Notes: generated by a model from the sequence alone, not told the origin. DNA of 64,000 nt from Flavobacteriaceae bacterium R38 (GCA_009901575.1 WXYP01000002.1:496001-560000), one strand, 5' to 3'. Counted from the stretch's first letter, positions 7,994-17,969 are shown. Translations and numbers: made by a program.

Positions 7994-8701
7994 ATGAAAA
8001 AGACACTACTAATACCATTTATAGCAATAGCAACCTTAATTTCTTGCAATAATAATGGAAGACAAAATGCTAATGTAGCTCTAAATACCAATATTGACTC
8101 TGTGAGTTATGCTATAGGAGCAAATCAGGCCCGAGGTCTGTTAAATCAGGTTCCGGACTTAAATATTGATGCATTTATTAAAGGATATCTTGATATTACG
8201 GATTCTTTAGATGTAAAAATTTCGGAAGAAGATTGCCAGGTAATTTTACAAGCTTATGGGCGTAGATTACAAGCAGAACAGCAAGCAAAACGACAAGCAG
8301 AATTAGAAGCGCAATTTAGCGCTGTTAAACAAGCAGGAATCGAATTTTTAGAGGCTAATAAATCTAAACCGGGGATACAGGTTACTTCAAGTGGCTTACA
8401 ATATCAAGTTTTAAAGGAAGGTACAGGAAAACAACCTCAGGGACCTACAGCAAGTGTAACCGTTAGCTACAAGGGGACAACTCCGGAAGGTGTTGAATTT
8501 GATAGCAGTGATTCTTCTACATTCGCTTTAAATCAGGTTATTCGCGGATGGACAGAAGGGCTTCAACTAATGAAAGAAGGTTCCAAATACAGATTCTTTA
8601 TTCCTCAGGAATTAGCTTATGGAGCAAATCCAAGATCTGGAGGCCCTATCCAACCTTTTATGCCATTGGTTTTTGAAGTAGAACTGTTCAAAGTGAATTA
8701 A
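7994..8701 (+). CDS. FKBP-type peptidyl-prolyl isomerase lipoprotein
   Basis: 235 residues from the ATG at 7994, which gives a lipoprotein signal ending in TLISC; the frame is open back to 7922 but that would bury the signal. Residues about 30-125 form the Mip/FkpA-like helical dimerisation region (SVSYAIGANQARGL, Gln/Ala-rich helix EQQAKRQAELEAQF), and about 145-235 the FKBP domain (VTVSYKGTTPEGVEFDSS, VIRGWTEGLQLMKEGSKYRF, LAYGANPRSG). It speeds proline isomerisation in envelope proteins. Likely co-transcribed with the FG-GAP gene 12 bp downstream. Confidence 0.9.
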   Translation: MKKTLLIPFIAIATLISCNNNGRQNANVALNTNIDSVSYAIGANQARGLLNQVPDLNIDAFIKGYLDITDSLDVKISEEDCQVILQAYGRRLQAEQQAKRQAELEAQFSAVKQAGIEFLEANKSKPGIQVTSSGLQYQVLKEGTGKQPQGPTASVTVSYKGTTPEGVEFDSSDSSTFALNQVIRGWTEGLQLMKEGSKYRFFIPQELAYGANPRSGGPIQPFMPLVFEVELFKVN

Positions 8702-8713
8702 AAATTTAAAAGT

Positions 8714-9925
8714 ATGAGAAAAATATTCGTCTTATACCTGTCAATCGGAGTTTTATTTACAGGCTACAGTCAACAAAATAAGAGTAGTAAAGAAGTATCT
8801 TCATCTTTTTACAAGGACGTCACTACAACAAATTTACCTTACAAAGATCTGCAATTACTATCTATGGATGCCGGAATTGCAGACTTAGATAAAGATGGAG
8901 ATATGGACATCTTGATAGCTAATGAACATAGGCCTAATATCCTGCTTATTAATGACGGAAAAGGGAATTTTACTAACGAGAGTGCATCAAGAATTCCTCA
9001 GGTGAATCATGATAGTGAAGATATTGGCATTGCTGATTTTGATCTGGATGGAGATCTGGATATTATTGTTGTTAGTGAAGATGATAAAACCAATGAACTC
9101 TATTTAAATAATGGTGATGGAACTTTTTCAGATGCAGGAAACAGAATTCCTGTTACCGGAACTTCCAATTCAGTAGTTATTATTGATCTTAATAAAGATG
9201 GAGCTCCGGATGTTATGATCGGGAACAATGGTCAGAATAATATATTGATCAATGATGGAAAAGGAAACTTCAAAGACGAAACTATTAAACGATTTGGTGA
9301 ATTTACAGATGTGACGCAAGATCTGACACTTGCAGATATTGATAATGACGGAGACGAAGATGTGCTGATTGGTAACGAAGGAGCTAACCGAATTCTGATT
9401 AATGATGGAAATGGCTATTTTAAAGATCAGTCTTCAGACAGATTGCCTTATCGTGCTACACCGGAAGAAACAAGAGAAGTAGATGTAGCCGATATCGACG
9501 GAGATGGCGACCTGGATATTTTATATGGAAATGTTCAGGCTTTTGTAGCAAATGCAGTCAGACAAAACAGGTTACTTTTAAATGATGGAAAAGGTTTTTT
9601 CTCAGATATTACAGATACTCATTTGCCTAAAGATGATAATCGTTGTTTTGGTGTAGCTTTTTTAGATATTGATAACGATGGAGATGCAGATATTATGACA
9701 GGAAATACAAACGGAGCTAGGTTTGGCGGTATTACCCCTTTTAGTGTTTATCTTAATGATGGGAAAGGAAAATTTACCGATGCAACCGGTAAAATTGTTC
9801 CGGAAAGTATAGGAGGAAGAGGTTTTGATATTGATTTTGTTGACTTAAACGGGGATGGGATCAAAGATTTGTTTTTAAGCAATCGCGGATCTCAAGATTT
9901 CCTGCTTTTTGGAAAAAAACAATAG
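8714..9925 (+). CDS. secreted FG-GAP/VCBS repeat propeller protein
   Basis: 403 residues with a signal peptide (ends near GYSQQ). The rest is a row of about seven FG-GAP/VCBS blades, each with a calcium-loop motif of the D-x-D-x-D-G-D-x-D kind (DLDKDGDMD, DFDLDGDLD, DIDNDGDED, DIDGDGDLD, DIDNDGDAD) and an LLINDGKGNF-like strand, as in integrin alpha-chain propellers. A binding or structural role outside the cytoplasm is inferred; no catalytic residues seen. It is downstream of the FKBP gene and followed by a strong terminator. Confidence 0.85.
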   Translation: MRKIFVLYLSIGVLFTGYSQQNKSSKEVSSSFYKDVTTTNLPYKDLQLLSMDAGIADLDKDGDMDILIANEHRPNILLINDGKGNFTNESASRIPQVNHDSEDIGIADFDLDGDLDIIVVSEDDKTNELYLNNGDGTFSDAGNRIPVTGTSNSVVIIDLNKDGAPDVMIGNNGQNNILINDGKGNFKDETIKRFGEFTDVTQDLTLADIDNDGDEDVLIGNEGANRILINDGNGYFKDQSSDRLPYRATPEETREVDVADIDGDGDLDILYGNVQAFVANAVRQNRLLLNDGKGFFSDITDTHLPKDDNRCFGVAFLDIDNDGDADIMTGNTNGARFGGITPFSVYLNDGKGKFTDATGKIVPESIGGRGFDIDFVDLNGDGIKDLFLSNRGSQDFLLFGKKQ

Positions 9926-9955
9926 AATAGCGCATATAACAAATAATATAAAAAA

Positions 9956-9978
9956 AGAGACTGTATTCCACAGTCTCT
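9956..9978. terminator. bidirectional rho-independent terminator
   Basis: Perfect 9-bp stem AGAGACTGT / ACAGTCTCT with loop attcc, an A-run before and tttcttttt after. It serves the FG-GAP gene on plus and the sortilin-type gene on minus. Confidence 0.9.
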
Positions 9979-10007
9979 TTTCTTTTTAAGGAAATTTATA
10001 TTTCTGT

Positions 10008-13000
10008 CTAATTTTGAATCAGCCCCTGCCCTTCTATCCATGGAGCTCCGGCTTGTTTCAAACGTCTTTCAATACCAGGAAGTGTATTTTCCATTACATC
10101 TCTCAACTTCGCTTTGACATCTTGCAATTGATTTTTAGCCCGATTTAATGAAGCTTTTTGATTTCCGGTAGGTCCGTAAGTATTAGAGAAAGCACTAAAA
10201 GCTATACGGCTTCCGTTATTAGGAGTAGGATCAGAACGCTCTCCTATTTCACCTTTTACAGGGTCTCCTCTCAATACCTTCTGGATCGCTAATAAACTTA
10301 ACCTGGTATCATTAATATCTTTTAATAAAGCATCATTAGCAGCTGTAGTTTTATTTGCAGCTCGTTGCATAGCAGCAATTTTTTGTACCCCTCGGGTCAT
10401 CATTAAATTAGTTGCTGTCAAATCCTGCTGGAATGCAAATACTTCTTCTCTAAACTGATTGATTTCGTTAAATGATTTTCGCGGTAAAGCTCCATCATAC
10501 ATAGGTACTACTTTGAATTCTTTTGGTCCTTGTAATACCGTAGTTACTCCATCTACTCGTTTTGCTAAAGTTACTGTATACGTACCTGGTGTTGCTAATA
10601 TATTCCCACTACCAAAACCATTGCCTCGTTGTCCAAGTCTTTCTCCGCTTTTGTTAGGATAATTCAATCTCCAGTTTGCACGGTTAAATCCTTTTTGGTT
10701 AGTTCCCTGAACCGTATTGACAATATTACCTTTTGCATCTTTAATGATTAGAAGGATAAAAGGCCCATCCTGATTCTTTTCTTTTTCTAAGGCTTCCCAA
10801 CCCGGGAAATCAGTATTATTCTTTTCTCTTGCTTTACGAGTATCTTTTAAAGATTTCACTTTATCTGATAAGAAATAAGTAAATCTGGCTCCAAAAGGAG
10901 CATTAGGTGCAATGTATTCTGCATCTCCCTGGCTCCCCACTCTACTTGAAGGTCTGTACCAGTAAGCATCTTTAATATCAAACAATGTTGCTGCTTCAGA
11001 TAACATGGATGTTTTGAAATTACGTATTGGCGTGATATCATCTAAAATGAAGAAACCTCTTCCAAAAGAAGCTCCTACCAAATCGTTCTCTCTTCTCTGA
11101 ATCGTAATATCTCTAAATGAAATCGTAGGAACACCTCCTTTTAACTGTATCCAGTTGGTTCCTCCATTATAAGTGAAATAAATACCATACTCTGTGGCAG
11201 CAAATAATAAATCTTTATTTACATGATCCTGAACCAATCTCCAGATTAACAAACGATCTGGTAAATCTCCATTAATAACAGACCAGCTTTTCCCTTTGTT
11301 GCTACTCTTAAGGATATAAGGCCTGTAATCGCCATATTTGTGATTATCTACCGCTGCATAAACAATGTTAGCATCGAATAAATCGGCACGTACATCATTA
11401 ACAAAAGGAACATGATCAAGCCCTTTTATATTGCTCAGTGTAAATTTACGCCATGTATTTCCTCCATCTTCAGTTACCTGTATCATTCCGTCGTCTGTTC
11501 CGGCATAAATTAAACCTTCTTGCTTTGGAGATTCTGCTAATGATGTGATAGTGTTGTAATTAGACATTGCACCTATATCCCATGCATTATCCCAACTTTG
11601 TTGTTTCCCGTAAATAGGAAGTGTAATACGATCTTGATTTAGTGTCAAATCATTGGAAATAGGCTTCCAGTCATCTCCTCTGTTATCAGAACGCCAAACA
11701 CGTTGTGAAGCAAAATAGATGCGTTTCGGATCATGCGGACTCACTAAAATAGGTGCATCCCAGTTAAAACGCTCAAACGGATCGCCTTGTAAAGCCTGTG
11801 GTTGAATAAATACGGTTTCCCTGGTAGTTTGATCGATACGCCAAAGAGCTCCTTGTTGAAATTCTCCATAGGTAATGTTAGGGTTTCCAGGTTCTGTAGC
11901 CGATTGGTGACCATCTGCACCCAGGGTTTTCCACCAGTCAGAATTAGCAATTCCGTCAGAACTTGTTGTCTGTGATGGTCCTCCATGAGAACCGTTATCC
12001 TGTGTTCCCCCATAAATTTTATAGAATGGTTTAGAATCGTCTACCGCAACTTTAAAGTATTGCGTAATGGGTAGATTTCTAACAAATTTCCAGCTTTTCG
12101 TCAGGTCAAAACTCTCGTATAAACCACCATCTGTACCAAATAATACATAATTGGGGTCAGAAGCTTTGAATGCCATAGCATGACTGTCTACGTGTTTATT
12201 ACGCTCGTTCATAGTATAGAATGTCTTTCCGTGATCATCAGAAATTTGCACAAAATTATTCATTAAGAACAGCTTTCCTTCATGATGAGGAGATGCATAT
12301 AATTCCTGATAGTAATGTGGTCCCGTACCTCCAGAAACAGCATCAGATTGCTTTGTCCAGGATAATCCTCTGTTTGATGACATAAAAAGACCTCCTGTTT
12401 TGCGGTCTAATTCGATAGCTGCATAAATAACATCCGGATTGAAAGGAGAGATAGCTAATCCAATTTTTCCAAGGTTAGAATTCGGAATTCCCTTAGTTAA
12501 CTTTGTCCAGGTTTCCCCACCATCTGTGCTTTTGTGTAAACCAGAACCAGGTCCGCCACCAACATAAGCAGCAACAGTACGATGACGTTGCCAGCTTGCG
12601 GCATATAAAACATCAGGATTTCTTGGGTCAATTACCAAATCTGTAGCGCCAACCCATACATCATCTCCCAAGGTTCTTTTCCATGATTTACCTCCATCTG
12701 TTGATTTATAGACCCCACGTTCTCCTCCTGAACTCCACAAAGGTCCTTGAGAAACTGCCCATATGATATTAGAATCTTCCGGGTGTACAATTATTTTTGA
12801 TAGATGCTCTGAGTTTTTTAACCCCATGTTTTTCCATGTAGCTCCATCGTCATGACTTACATAAATTCCGTCACCAAAAGCGACATGACGGCCTCCTACA
12901 TTCTCTCCTGTACCTACCCAGATCGTATGAGTATTGTTAGGATCAATAGCAATAGCTCCAATAGAATATGATTTTTGATTATCAAAAATAGGTTTCCAGG

Positions 13001-13235
13001 TAGTTCCCGAATTTGTAGTTTTCCATACTCCTCCAGAACCAACAGCGATGTACCATACATTTTCGTTTTCCGGATGAATAGCAATATCTGCTATCCTACC
13101 AGAGGTAAATGCGGGTCCGACATTTCTTAATTTTAGTCCTTTAAAAGTGTTTTCGTTAATTTTTTGGGCATGTAACGGAATTGACATTACTATTAAAATG
13201 CCCCATAAAACGCCTAGTTTTACAATTGACTTCAT
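10008..13235 (-). CDS. VPS10/sortilin-type BNR-repeat secreted protein
   Basis: 1075 residues with a signal peptide (ends near LHAQ, residue 24). Residues about 30-750 are a large propeller with repeated Asp-box motifs (S-x-D-x-G-x-T-W: TTNSGTTWKP, STDGGKSWKR, TEDGGNTWRK), as in sortilin/VPS10 and the xyloglucanase/sialidase-like families. The last ~300 residues hold a beta domain and a helical tail (GVQKIAAMQRAANKTTAAND). Such proteins are often annotated as glycosyl hydrolases, but I see no catalytic pair I can vouch for. It is transcribed alone. Confidence 0.8.
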   Translation of the reverse strand: MKSIVKLGVLWGILIVMSIPLHAQKINENTFKGLKLRNVGPAFTSGRIADIAIHPENENVWYIAVGSGGVWKTTNSGTTWKPIFDNQKSYSIGAIAIDPNNTHTIWVGTGENVGGRHVAFGDGIYVSHDDGATWKNMGLKNSEHLSKIIVHPEDSNIIWAVSQGPLWSSGGERGVYKSTDGGKSWKRTLGDDVWVGATDLVIDPRNPDVLYAASWQRHRTVAAYVGGGPGSGLHKSTDGGETWTKLTKGIPNSNLGKIGLAISPFNPDVIYAAIELDRKTGGLFMSSNRGLSWTKQSDAVSGGTGPHYYQELYASPHHEGKLFLMNNFVQISDDHGKTFYTMNERNKHVDSHAMAFKASDPNYVLFGTDGGLYESFDLTKSWKFVRNLPITQYFKVAVDDSKPFYKIYGGTQDNGSHGGPSQTTSSDGIANSDWWKTLGADGHQSATEPGNPNITYGEFQQGALWRIDQTTRETVFIQPQALQGDPFERFNWDAPILVSPHDPKRIYFASQRVWRSDNRGDDWKPISNDLTLNQDRITLPIYGKQQSWDNAWDIGAMSNYNTITSLAESPKQEGLIYAGTDDGMIQVTEDGGNTWRKFTLSNIKGLDHVPFVNDVRADLFDANIVYAAVDNHKYGDYRPYILKSSNKGKSWSVINGDLPDRLLIWRLVQDHVNKDLLFAATEYGIYFTYNGGTNWIQLKGGVPTISFRDITIQRRENDLVGASFGRGFFILDDITPIRNFKTSMLSEAATLFDIKDAYWYRPSSRVGSQGDAEYIAPNAPFGARFTYFLSDKVKSLKDTRKAREKNNTDFPGWEALEKEKNQDGPFILLIIKDAKGNIVNTVQGTNQKGFNRANWRLNYPNKSGERLGQRGNGFGSGNILATPGTYTVTLAKRVDGVTTVLQGPKEFKVVPMYDGALPRKSFNEINQFREEVFAFQQDLTATNLMMTRGVQKIAAMQRAANKTTAANDALLKDINDTRLSLLAIQKVLRGDPVKGEIGERSDPTPNNGSRIAFSAFSNTYGPTGNQKASLNRAKNQLQDVKAKLRDVMENTLPGIERRLKQAGAPWIEGQGLIQN

Positions 13236-13662
13236 TTTTAAATTATATATTTAGTTGATTTTTTAGTATATATTAAAAAGTTATATTCACAGTATAAAAT
13301 CTGTTCAAACCATAACTCTGTTAAATGTACGATAATAAATGGATCAGCAGAAAAGGTGAAATGGAACATTTGTTATATTCTTAACATTTTCTGTGTAGAC
13401 ATCCATGGTCTAAGTAAAATTTCTCATCAAATTTTCTTTGTAACATAATTAAAAGTTTAAATGTGAATTCAAACGCAGCAATCTCTTCTGTCTAAGCTTG
13501 AGATTTTAATTTTAATGCAACTTAGTTGTAAAAATAAATGAAATTATATGTAAATACAACTTGGTTGCAATTTTAGTTAATGACTATGAAACGTGATTAG
13601 TCATTGAAATTGAATAAAAGAGATGAGATTAGTAAATTAAAATCAATAGTATCGGAAACCTA
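13236..13662. other. intergenic region upstream of the sortilin-type gene
   Basis: 427 bp without a gene. It contains two near-palindromic 11-mers (13516-13569, separate entry) and a weaker inverted repeat TAGAC-N7-GTCTA at 13396-13412. It follows the end of the argE-like operon, but I found no convincing terminator there. Confidence 0.4.
13516..13569. promoter_or_regulatory. paired palindromic operator-like sites
   Basis: CAACTTAGTTG (within 13516-13530) and CAACTTGGTTG (within 13555-13569) are both near-palindromes and, with flanks, form a larger inverted repeat (TGCAACTTAGTTGTA ... TACAACTTGGTTGCA). Their centres are about 38-39 bp apart. This is the look of a dimeric winged-helix (MarR/HxlR-like) operator. 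They lie about 280-330 bp before the sortilin-type gene and after the argE-like gene; no regulator gene is adjacent. Confidence 0.4.
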
Positions 13663-14829
13663 TCAAGAGAAAGTTTCAGAAGATAATTCTTGAATCAGTT
13701 TATGTAACATTTCTACTCCTTTTTGCAATTGCTCATGAGTAATATATTCATCTGCTCTATGGGCTTGTTCAATAGAACCAGGTCCGCAGATAGCAGATTG
13801 AAACCCTTCATCAGCAAACTGACCAGCTTCTGCAGCATATGAAACAGTATTTAATTGAGAATTCCCGGAGATTCTTTTAATTAAATTTACGACGTCATCA
13901 TCTGCTCTGGTATCCAAATGAGGGACAGGAGGATGACTTTCTGTAGTTTGTATAGAAAAACCAGGAAATATTTTTTTTAACTCTTCTTCTCTTTTCCGGC
14001 AATACGCTTCAAATTCTCCAACGATATCTTTAATATCATCCATCGGAATAGTTCTTAAATCCCAATAAAAATAAGCTTTGTCTGCAATAACATTAGGAGC
14101 TATTCCTCCATTTACTTTACCAATATGAATTGTTGAATGCGGCGGATGAAAACGATTGTCCAAACGCTGATCGGCAATTAGCTGATTCATTTTATTTTCT
14201 AACCAAAGAATCAAACGCATAGATTCGTGAATCGCACTTACTTCCTGTTTTATTCGGCTGCTATGTCCTGCAGAACCATTTACAAAAGTTTTAAGGATAT
14301 AGATGCCTTTTTGCCCTACAATAGGTTCCATCAAAGAAGGCTCACCGATAATAGCATATTTGGGAGTCTCTTTGTAATAAGTTTTTATGGTTCTGGCTAA
14401 TTCCGGAGCAGCCAGGCAACCAATTTCTTCATCATATGAAAAAGCAAAATATATAGGTTTTTCTAAATTTGCTTTTACCATTTCTGGTAAAACTGCCAGG
14501 CAACAGGCAATAAAACCTTTCATATCACAGGAACCTCTACCATATAGTTTCCCATCACCTTTATCGGTAAGTAAAAAAGGATCTGTAGTCCACTCCTGCC
14601 CTTCTACGGGTACTACATCAGTATGACCCGATAAAATGGCACCACCATCAACCTCCGGTCCAATTCTACAATGCAAAGAGGCTTTGTTTGCTTCTACATT
14701 AAATAATAAATTTACTTCAATACCATAAGATTCGACATACTCTTTGATCCAATGAATAATGTTTAAATTACTTTCTCCACCTAATACTGGAAATGAAACG
14801 AGTTTTGTAAGGATATTTTGAACGGTCAT
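13663..14829 (-). CDS. argE: M20-family acetylornithine deacetylase-like amidohydrolase
   Basis: 388 residues of the M20/ArgE type: zinc-binding His in SGHTDVVPVEG (about residue 68), the bridging Asp in GRGSCDMKGF, Glu-Glu in SYDEEIGC and a late His in SIEQAHRADEY. The dimerisation domain includes NGSAGHSS. The enzyme removes an acyl group from the alpha-amine of ornithine or a similar amino acid. It starts 1 bp after the stop of the YfcC-type transporter gene, so it is translated from the same message. That setting, with gamma-glutamyltransferase, suggests use of imported acylated or gamma-glutamyl amino acids more than arginine biosynthesis; exact substrate not provable here. Confidence 0.85.
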   Translation of the reverse strand: MTVQNILTKLVSFPVLGGESNLNIIHWIKEYVESYGIEVNLLFNVEANKASLHCRIGPEVDGGAILSGHTDVVPVEGQEWTTDPFLLTDKGDGKLYGRGSCDMKGFIACCLAVLPEMVKANLEKPIYFAFSYDEEIGCLAAPELARTIKTYYKETPKYAIIGEPSLMEPIVGQKGIYILKTFVNGSAGHSSRIKQEVSAIHESMRLILWLENKMNQLIADQRLDNRFHPPHSTIHIGKVNGGIAPNVIADKAYFYWDLRTIPMDDIKDIVGEFEAYCRKREEELKKIFPGFSIQTTESHPPVPHLDTRADDDVVNLIKRISGNSQLNTVSYAAEAGQFADEGFQSAICGPGSIEQAHRADEYITHEQLQKGVEMLHKLIQELSSETFS

Positions 14830-14830
14830 A

Positions 14831-16231
14831 TCAATTATAATTTATAGCTACAGCTATAATCAAGGTTAAAAATGCTATTAAAAGTAGGCTGATCAATACT
14901 GGGAAAATAAAACGAATCCATCTGTCTATAGGCACACGGCACATGCTAAGCATCGCTACGAGTCCTCCCAATGTTGGATTTATAAGGTTGGATAAACCAT
15001 CTCCTATCTGAAAAGCTAAAATTGTGATTTGCCTCGTAAGACCAAGAGATTCTCCCAATGGAAGCATCACTGGTAATGTAGCCAATGCTTGTCCGCTTCC
15101 CGATGGAATAAAAAAATTAATTGCAGTTTGTGAAATCGACATACAAATAGCCGAAGCATACAAAGGAAGGTCTTGTAAAAATACAGACAGCTGATACGAT
15201 ATGGTATCACTAATATTTCCCATTTCCATCAGTACTTTAATAGAGGTAGCAAAGCCTACCATAAAAGCGCCGGGAGCTGTTACACTAACCGCCTTTAATA
15301 AAGTCTCACTCATAGTCGTGGCATCCATTCTTGACACCAAACCGGATAAAAAAGCAATGATTAAAAATATTGCTGATAGATCATTAATGTACCAATGTAA
15401 ATTAAAGACCCCATAGAGAATGGTTAAAAGCCCCAGAATAAAAATAGAAATGATCATCCAGTTTTTACTATTCAACCGATACTCCTGGATAGGTTTTGAC
15501 AGTGTTAACTCGGTTACATCCAAACCTAAACCGAGGCTTTTATTGGGTTGTGCTGCGATTTTTTTAAAATACCTGACGTTATAATATGCCATAATGCTCA
15601 ATGCCGTAAAGCACAGAATACTTCGCAGTAAGGCTCCGGAAAACATGGGAAGTTCTGCAATTCTGTGTCCGGTACCAACAGTGTACGGATTTATTGGGGA
15701 TAACCCAAAACCTATAGTCATTGCGCCAACAGAGATCCCTGCTGCCAGGATGAGATCGCCACCAAGGGCTAAGCTGAGTACTGCAGCTATCGGAACCATT
15801 GCTATGTTATTCTCATAACCTACGGCAATACCTAAGAATCCATAAATAAAAGTCATAATGACTATAATGAGGTATTTATTTTTTAATCCTAATCTTTTTA
15901 CAAGTGTACCTACTGCATTCTCAACTGCCTTTGATTTTTCCATAAAACCAAACATAATTCCTCCTGCCAATACTATAAAAATAATTTCTGAAGCAGCTTT
16001 AAAACCAAGAGGAATTGCCTTAAACATATCTAAAAAACCTATGGGTGTAGAAGGAATGATTTTGTATGAATTAGGAACTACAGTATTTCTTCCATCTACT
16101 AAAACCCGCTCATAAGTACCAGCAGGTAATATGTAAGTTAATAAGGTTATAAGAACGATGATACCAAATAACATCGTTATAGCATGAGGTACACGCTTAA
16201 AAAAAGATAGTCTAAGTTTTGGAGTATTCAT
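14831..16231 (-). CDS. YfcC-family amino acid/peptide membrane transporter
   Basis: 466 residues with about 12 hydrophobic segments and the family's conserved stretches (PAGTYER near residue 50, YGFLGIAVGYENNIAMVPIA, PINPYTVGTGHRIAELP, FFIPSGSGQALATLP, GDGLSNLINPTLG). It belongs to the YfcC/DcuC-related group, secondary transporters of arginine/ornithine or other amino acids in characterised relatives. It lies between gamma-glutamyltransferase (43 bp upstream) and the argE-like gene (1 bp downstream), so it probably takes up a product that the M20 enzyme then hydrolyses. Confidence 0.82.
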   Translation of the reverse strand: MNTPKLRLSFFKRVPHAITMLFGIIVLITLLTYILPAGTYERVLVDGRNTVVPNSYKIIPSTPIGFLDMFKAIPLGFKAASEIIFIVLAGGIMFGFMEKSKAVENAVGTLVKRLGLKNKYLIIVIMTFIYGFLGIAVGYENNIAMVPIAAVLSLALGGDLILAAGISVGAMTIGFGLSPINPYTVGTGHRIAELPMFSGALLRSILCFTALSIMAYYNVRYFKKIAAQPNKSLGLGLDVTELTLSKPIQEYRLNSKNWMIISIFILGLLTILYGVFNLHWYINDLSAIFLIIAFLSGLVSRMDATTMSETLLKAVSVTAPGAFMVGFATSIKVLMEMGNISDTISYQLSVFLQDLPLYASAICMSISQTAINFFIPSGSGQALATLPVMLPLGESLGLTRQITILAFQIGDGLSNLINPTLGGLVAMLSMCRVPIDRWIRFIFPVLISLLLIAFLTLIIAVAINYN

Positions 16232-16274
16232 ACACCTGTTTAACGTCTAGAATGGATATTTCCCGGATACTGAA

Positions 16275-17969
16275 TTAATACCCTGCTGCCTGACCATCTT
16301 TACGGCTTTCTGAGGCTCCGTGATAGACTTTATTTTTGTCATCCCATAAAATTGCCTGGTATCCTCCATAGATACCTCGTGCAGTGCCAATGTTATGACC
16401 CCGATCTATTAATCCACGTAATGTTGAATAAGGTATTCCGGATTCAACTCGTATCATACCTGTATTTTCAATTGGGCTCACAGGACTTGCACCTCCTGTA
16501 TGATCCCATCGCGGAGCATCACCGGCTTCTTGCAGGTTCATTCCAAAGTCGATAAGATTCATCACAATTTGTGTATGCCCCATAGGTTGAAAATCGCCTC
16601 CCATCACCCCGAAACTTGCGTAAGGTTTTCCATCTTTGGTCATAAAGGCAGGAATAATAGTATGAAAAGGTCGTTTTCTAGGTTCATAGGTATTGGCTTG
16701 TCCACGTTCAAGGCTAAAAAGTTCTCCACGATCTTGTAACATAAAACCTAATTTTGGAGGAGCCATACCAGATCCCATACCTCTGTAATTACTTTGTATT
16801 AATGAAATCATAGTCCCTTCACTATCTGCTACTGTCATATATATTGTTTCTCCGGCCGATATTTCACCTGCATTATAATCGCCTGCCTGTTCTCCAATTA
16901 GTTTTCTTCTGTTTTTGGCATAATCTTCTGAAAGTAATTGTTCAACAGGAACATCAAAAAAGTCCATATCTGCATAGTACTTTGCACGATCTTCAAAAGC
17001 TAGTTTTTTAGCTTCCGTAAAAAGGTGAAGATGTTCTGCACTTCCAAAATCAATATTTGAAAAATCGTACCCTTCTAATATTTTCAGCATTTGCAAGGCA
17101 GCAATTCCTTGTCCGTTTGGAGGCAACTCCCATACATCATATCCTCTGTAATTAATAGATACGGGTTCTACCCATTCTGATTTATGAGCCGCAAGATCTT
17201 TTGCTGAAAGAAAACCACCTTGTTCTTTGATAAACTTTCCAATAGTTTTAGCGATATCACCTTTATAAAAAGCATCACGTCCTCCTTTAGCGATTTTTCG
17301 ATAAGTATTTGCTAAATACGGGTTTTTATAGATTTCTCCTTCATTTGGTAATTTACCTCCATTTTGTGTTTTATAAGTATCTTCGATATTAGGAAAGCCC
17401 TGAGATTCAAAGAAAGGGATAGTGCGTTGCATATACCATGCAATAAGCTCTGTCAAAGGAAAGCCTTTTTCAGCATAATCGATAGCCGGGGCCAGGATTT
17501 CCGACATAGGTTTTGAGCCAAACTTTTCATGAAGTTCAAACCATCCGTCTACTGCACCTGGTACACTAACAGGTAACGGTCCGTGAGATGGGATTTTCCC
17601 CATCCCTTGTTTTTCAAAAAATTCCAGGGTAAGCTTTTGAGGTGAACGTCCACTGGCATTAAGGCCATATAGTTTTTTTGTTTTTGCATCCCAAACAATA
17701 GCAAAGAGGTCGCCTCCTACTCCACAACCTGTATGTTCCATAAGTCCTAATGCTGCATTTGCGGCAATAGCAGCATCTATAGCATTACCTCCTTTTTTAA
17801 GAATATCAAGTCCGATCTGAGTAGCCAGAGGATGACTTGTGGCTACCATTCCGTTTTGTCCTAATACTTCAGAACGAGTAGCGAAAGTTTCACCGGTAAT
17901 TCGATCCTGTGCTATTGAATATTGAACAAAAAGAACGAAGCAAAGAAGATAATTACAGAGGTTTTTCAT
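16275..17969 (-). CDS. ggt: secreted gamma-glutamyltransferase (YwrD-like branch)
   Basis: 564 residues with a signal peptide (ends near SIAQ, residue 20). GGT hallmarks: NAIDAAIAANAALGLMEHTGCGVGG region, GLNASGRSP, VSVPGAVDGW, and the self-cleavage site whose nucleophile is Thr375 in G-E-T-I-Y-M-T-V-A-D, followed by MISLIQSNYRGMGSGM and the GGDFQPMGH motif. The site reads TIYMTVAD where E. coli GGT has TTHYSVVD, which is the form in YwrD-like members. It would cleave gamma-glutamyl bonds in the periplasm. First gene of the operon with the transporter and the argE-like hydrolase. Confidence 0.88.
   Translation of the reverse strand: MKNLCNYLLCFVLFVQYSIAQDRITGETFATRSEVLGQNGMVATSHPLATQIGLDILKKGGNAIDAAIAANAALGLMEHTGCGVGGDLFAIVWDAKTKKLYGLNASGRSPQKLTLEFFEKQGMGKIPSHGPLPVSVPGAVDGWFELHEKFGSKPMSEILAPAIDYAEKGFPLTELIAWYMQRTIPFFESQGFPNIEDTYKTQNGGKLPNEGEIYKNPYLANTYRKIAKGGRDAFYKGDIAKTIGKFIKEQGGFLSAKDLAAHKSEWVEPVSINYRGYDVWELPPNGQGIAALQMLKILEGYDFSNIDFGSAEHLHLFTEAKKLAFEDRAKYYADMDFFDVPVEQLLSEDYAKNRRKLIGEQAGDYNAGEISAGETIYMTVADSEGTMISLIQSNYRGMGSGMAPPKLGFMLQDRGELFSLERGQANTYEPRKRPFHTIIPAFMTKDGKPYASFGVMGGDFQPMGHTQIVMNLIDFGMNLQEAGDAPRWDHTGGASPVSPIENTGMIRVESGIPYSTLRGLIDRGHNIGTARGIYGGYQAILWDDKNKVYHGASESRKDGQAAGY

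Noticed and set aside
13396-13412. TAGAC-N7-GTCTA as another DtxR-like box
   Set aside because: The arms are only 5 bp and the spacing differs from the two 17-bp boxes; no iron-related gene follows.
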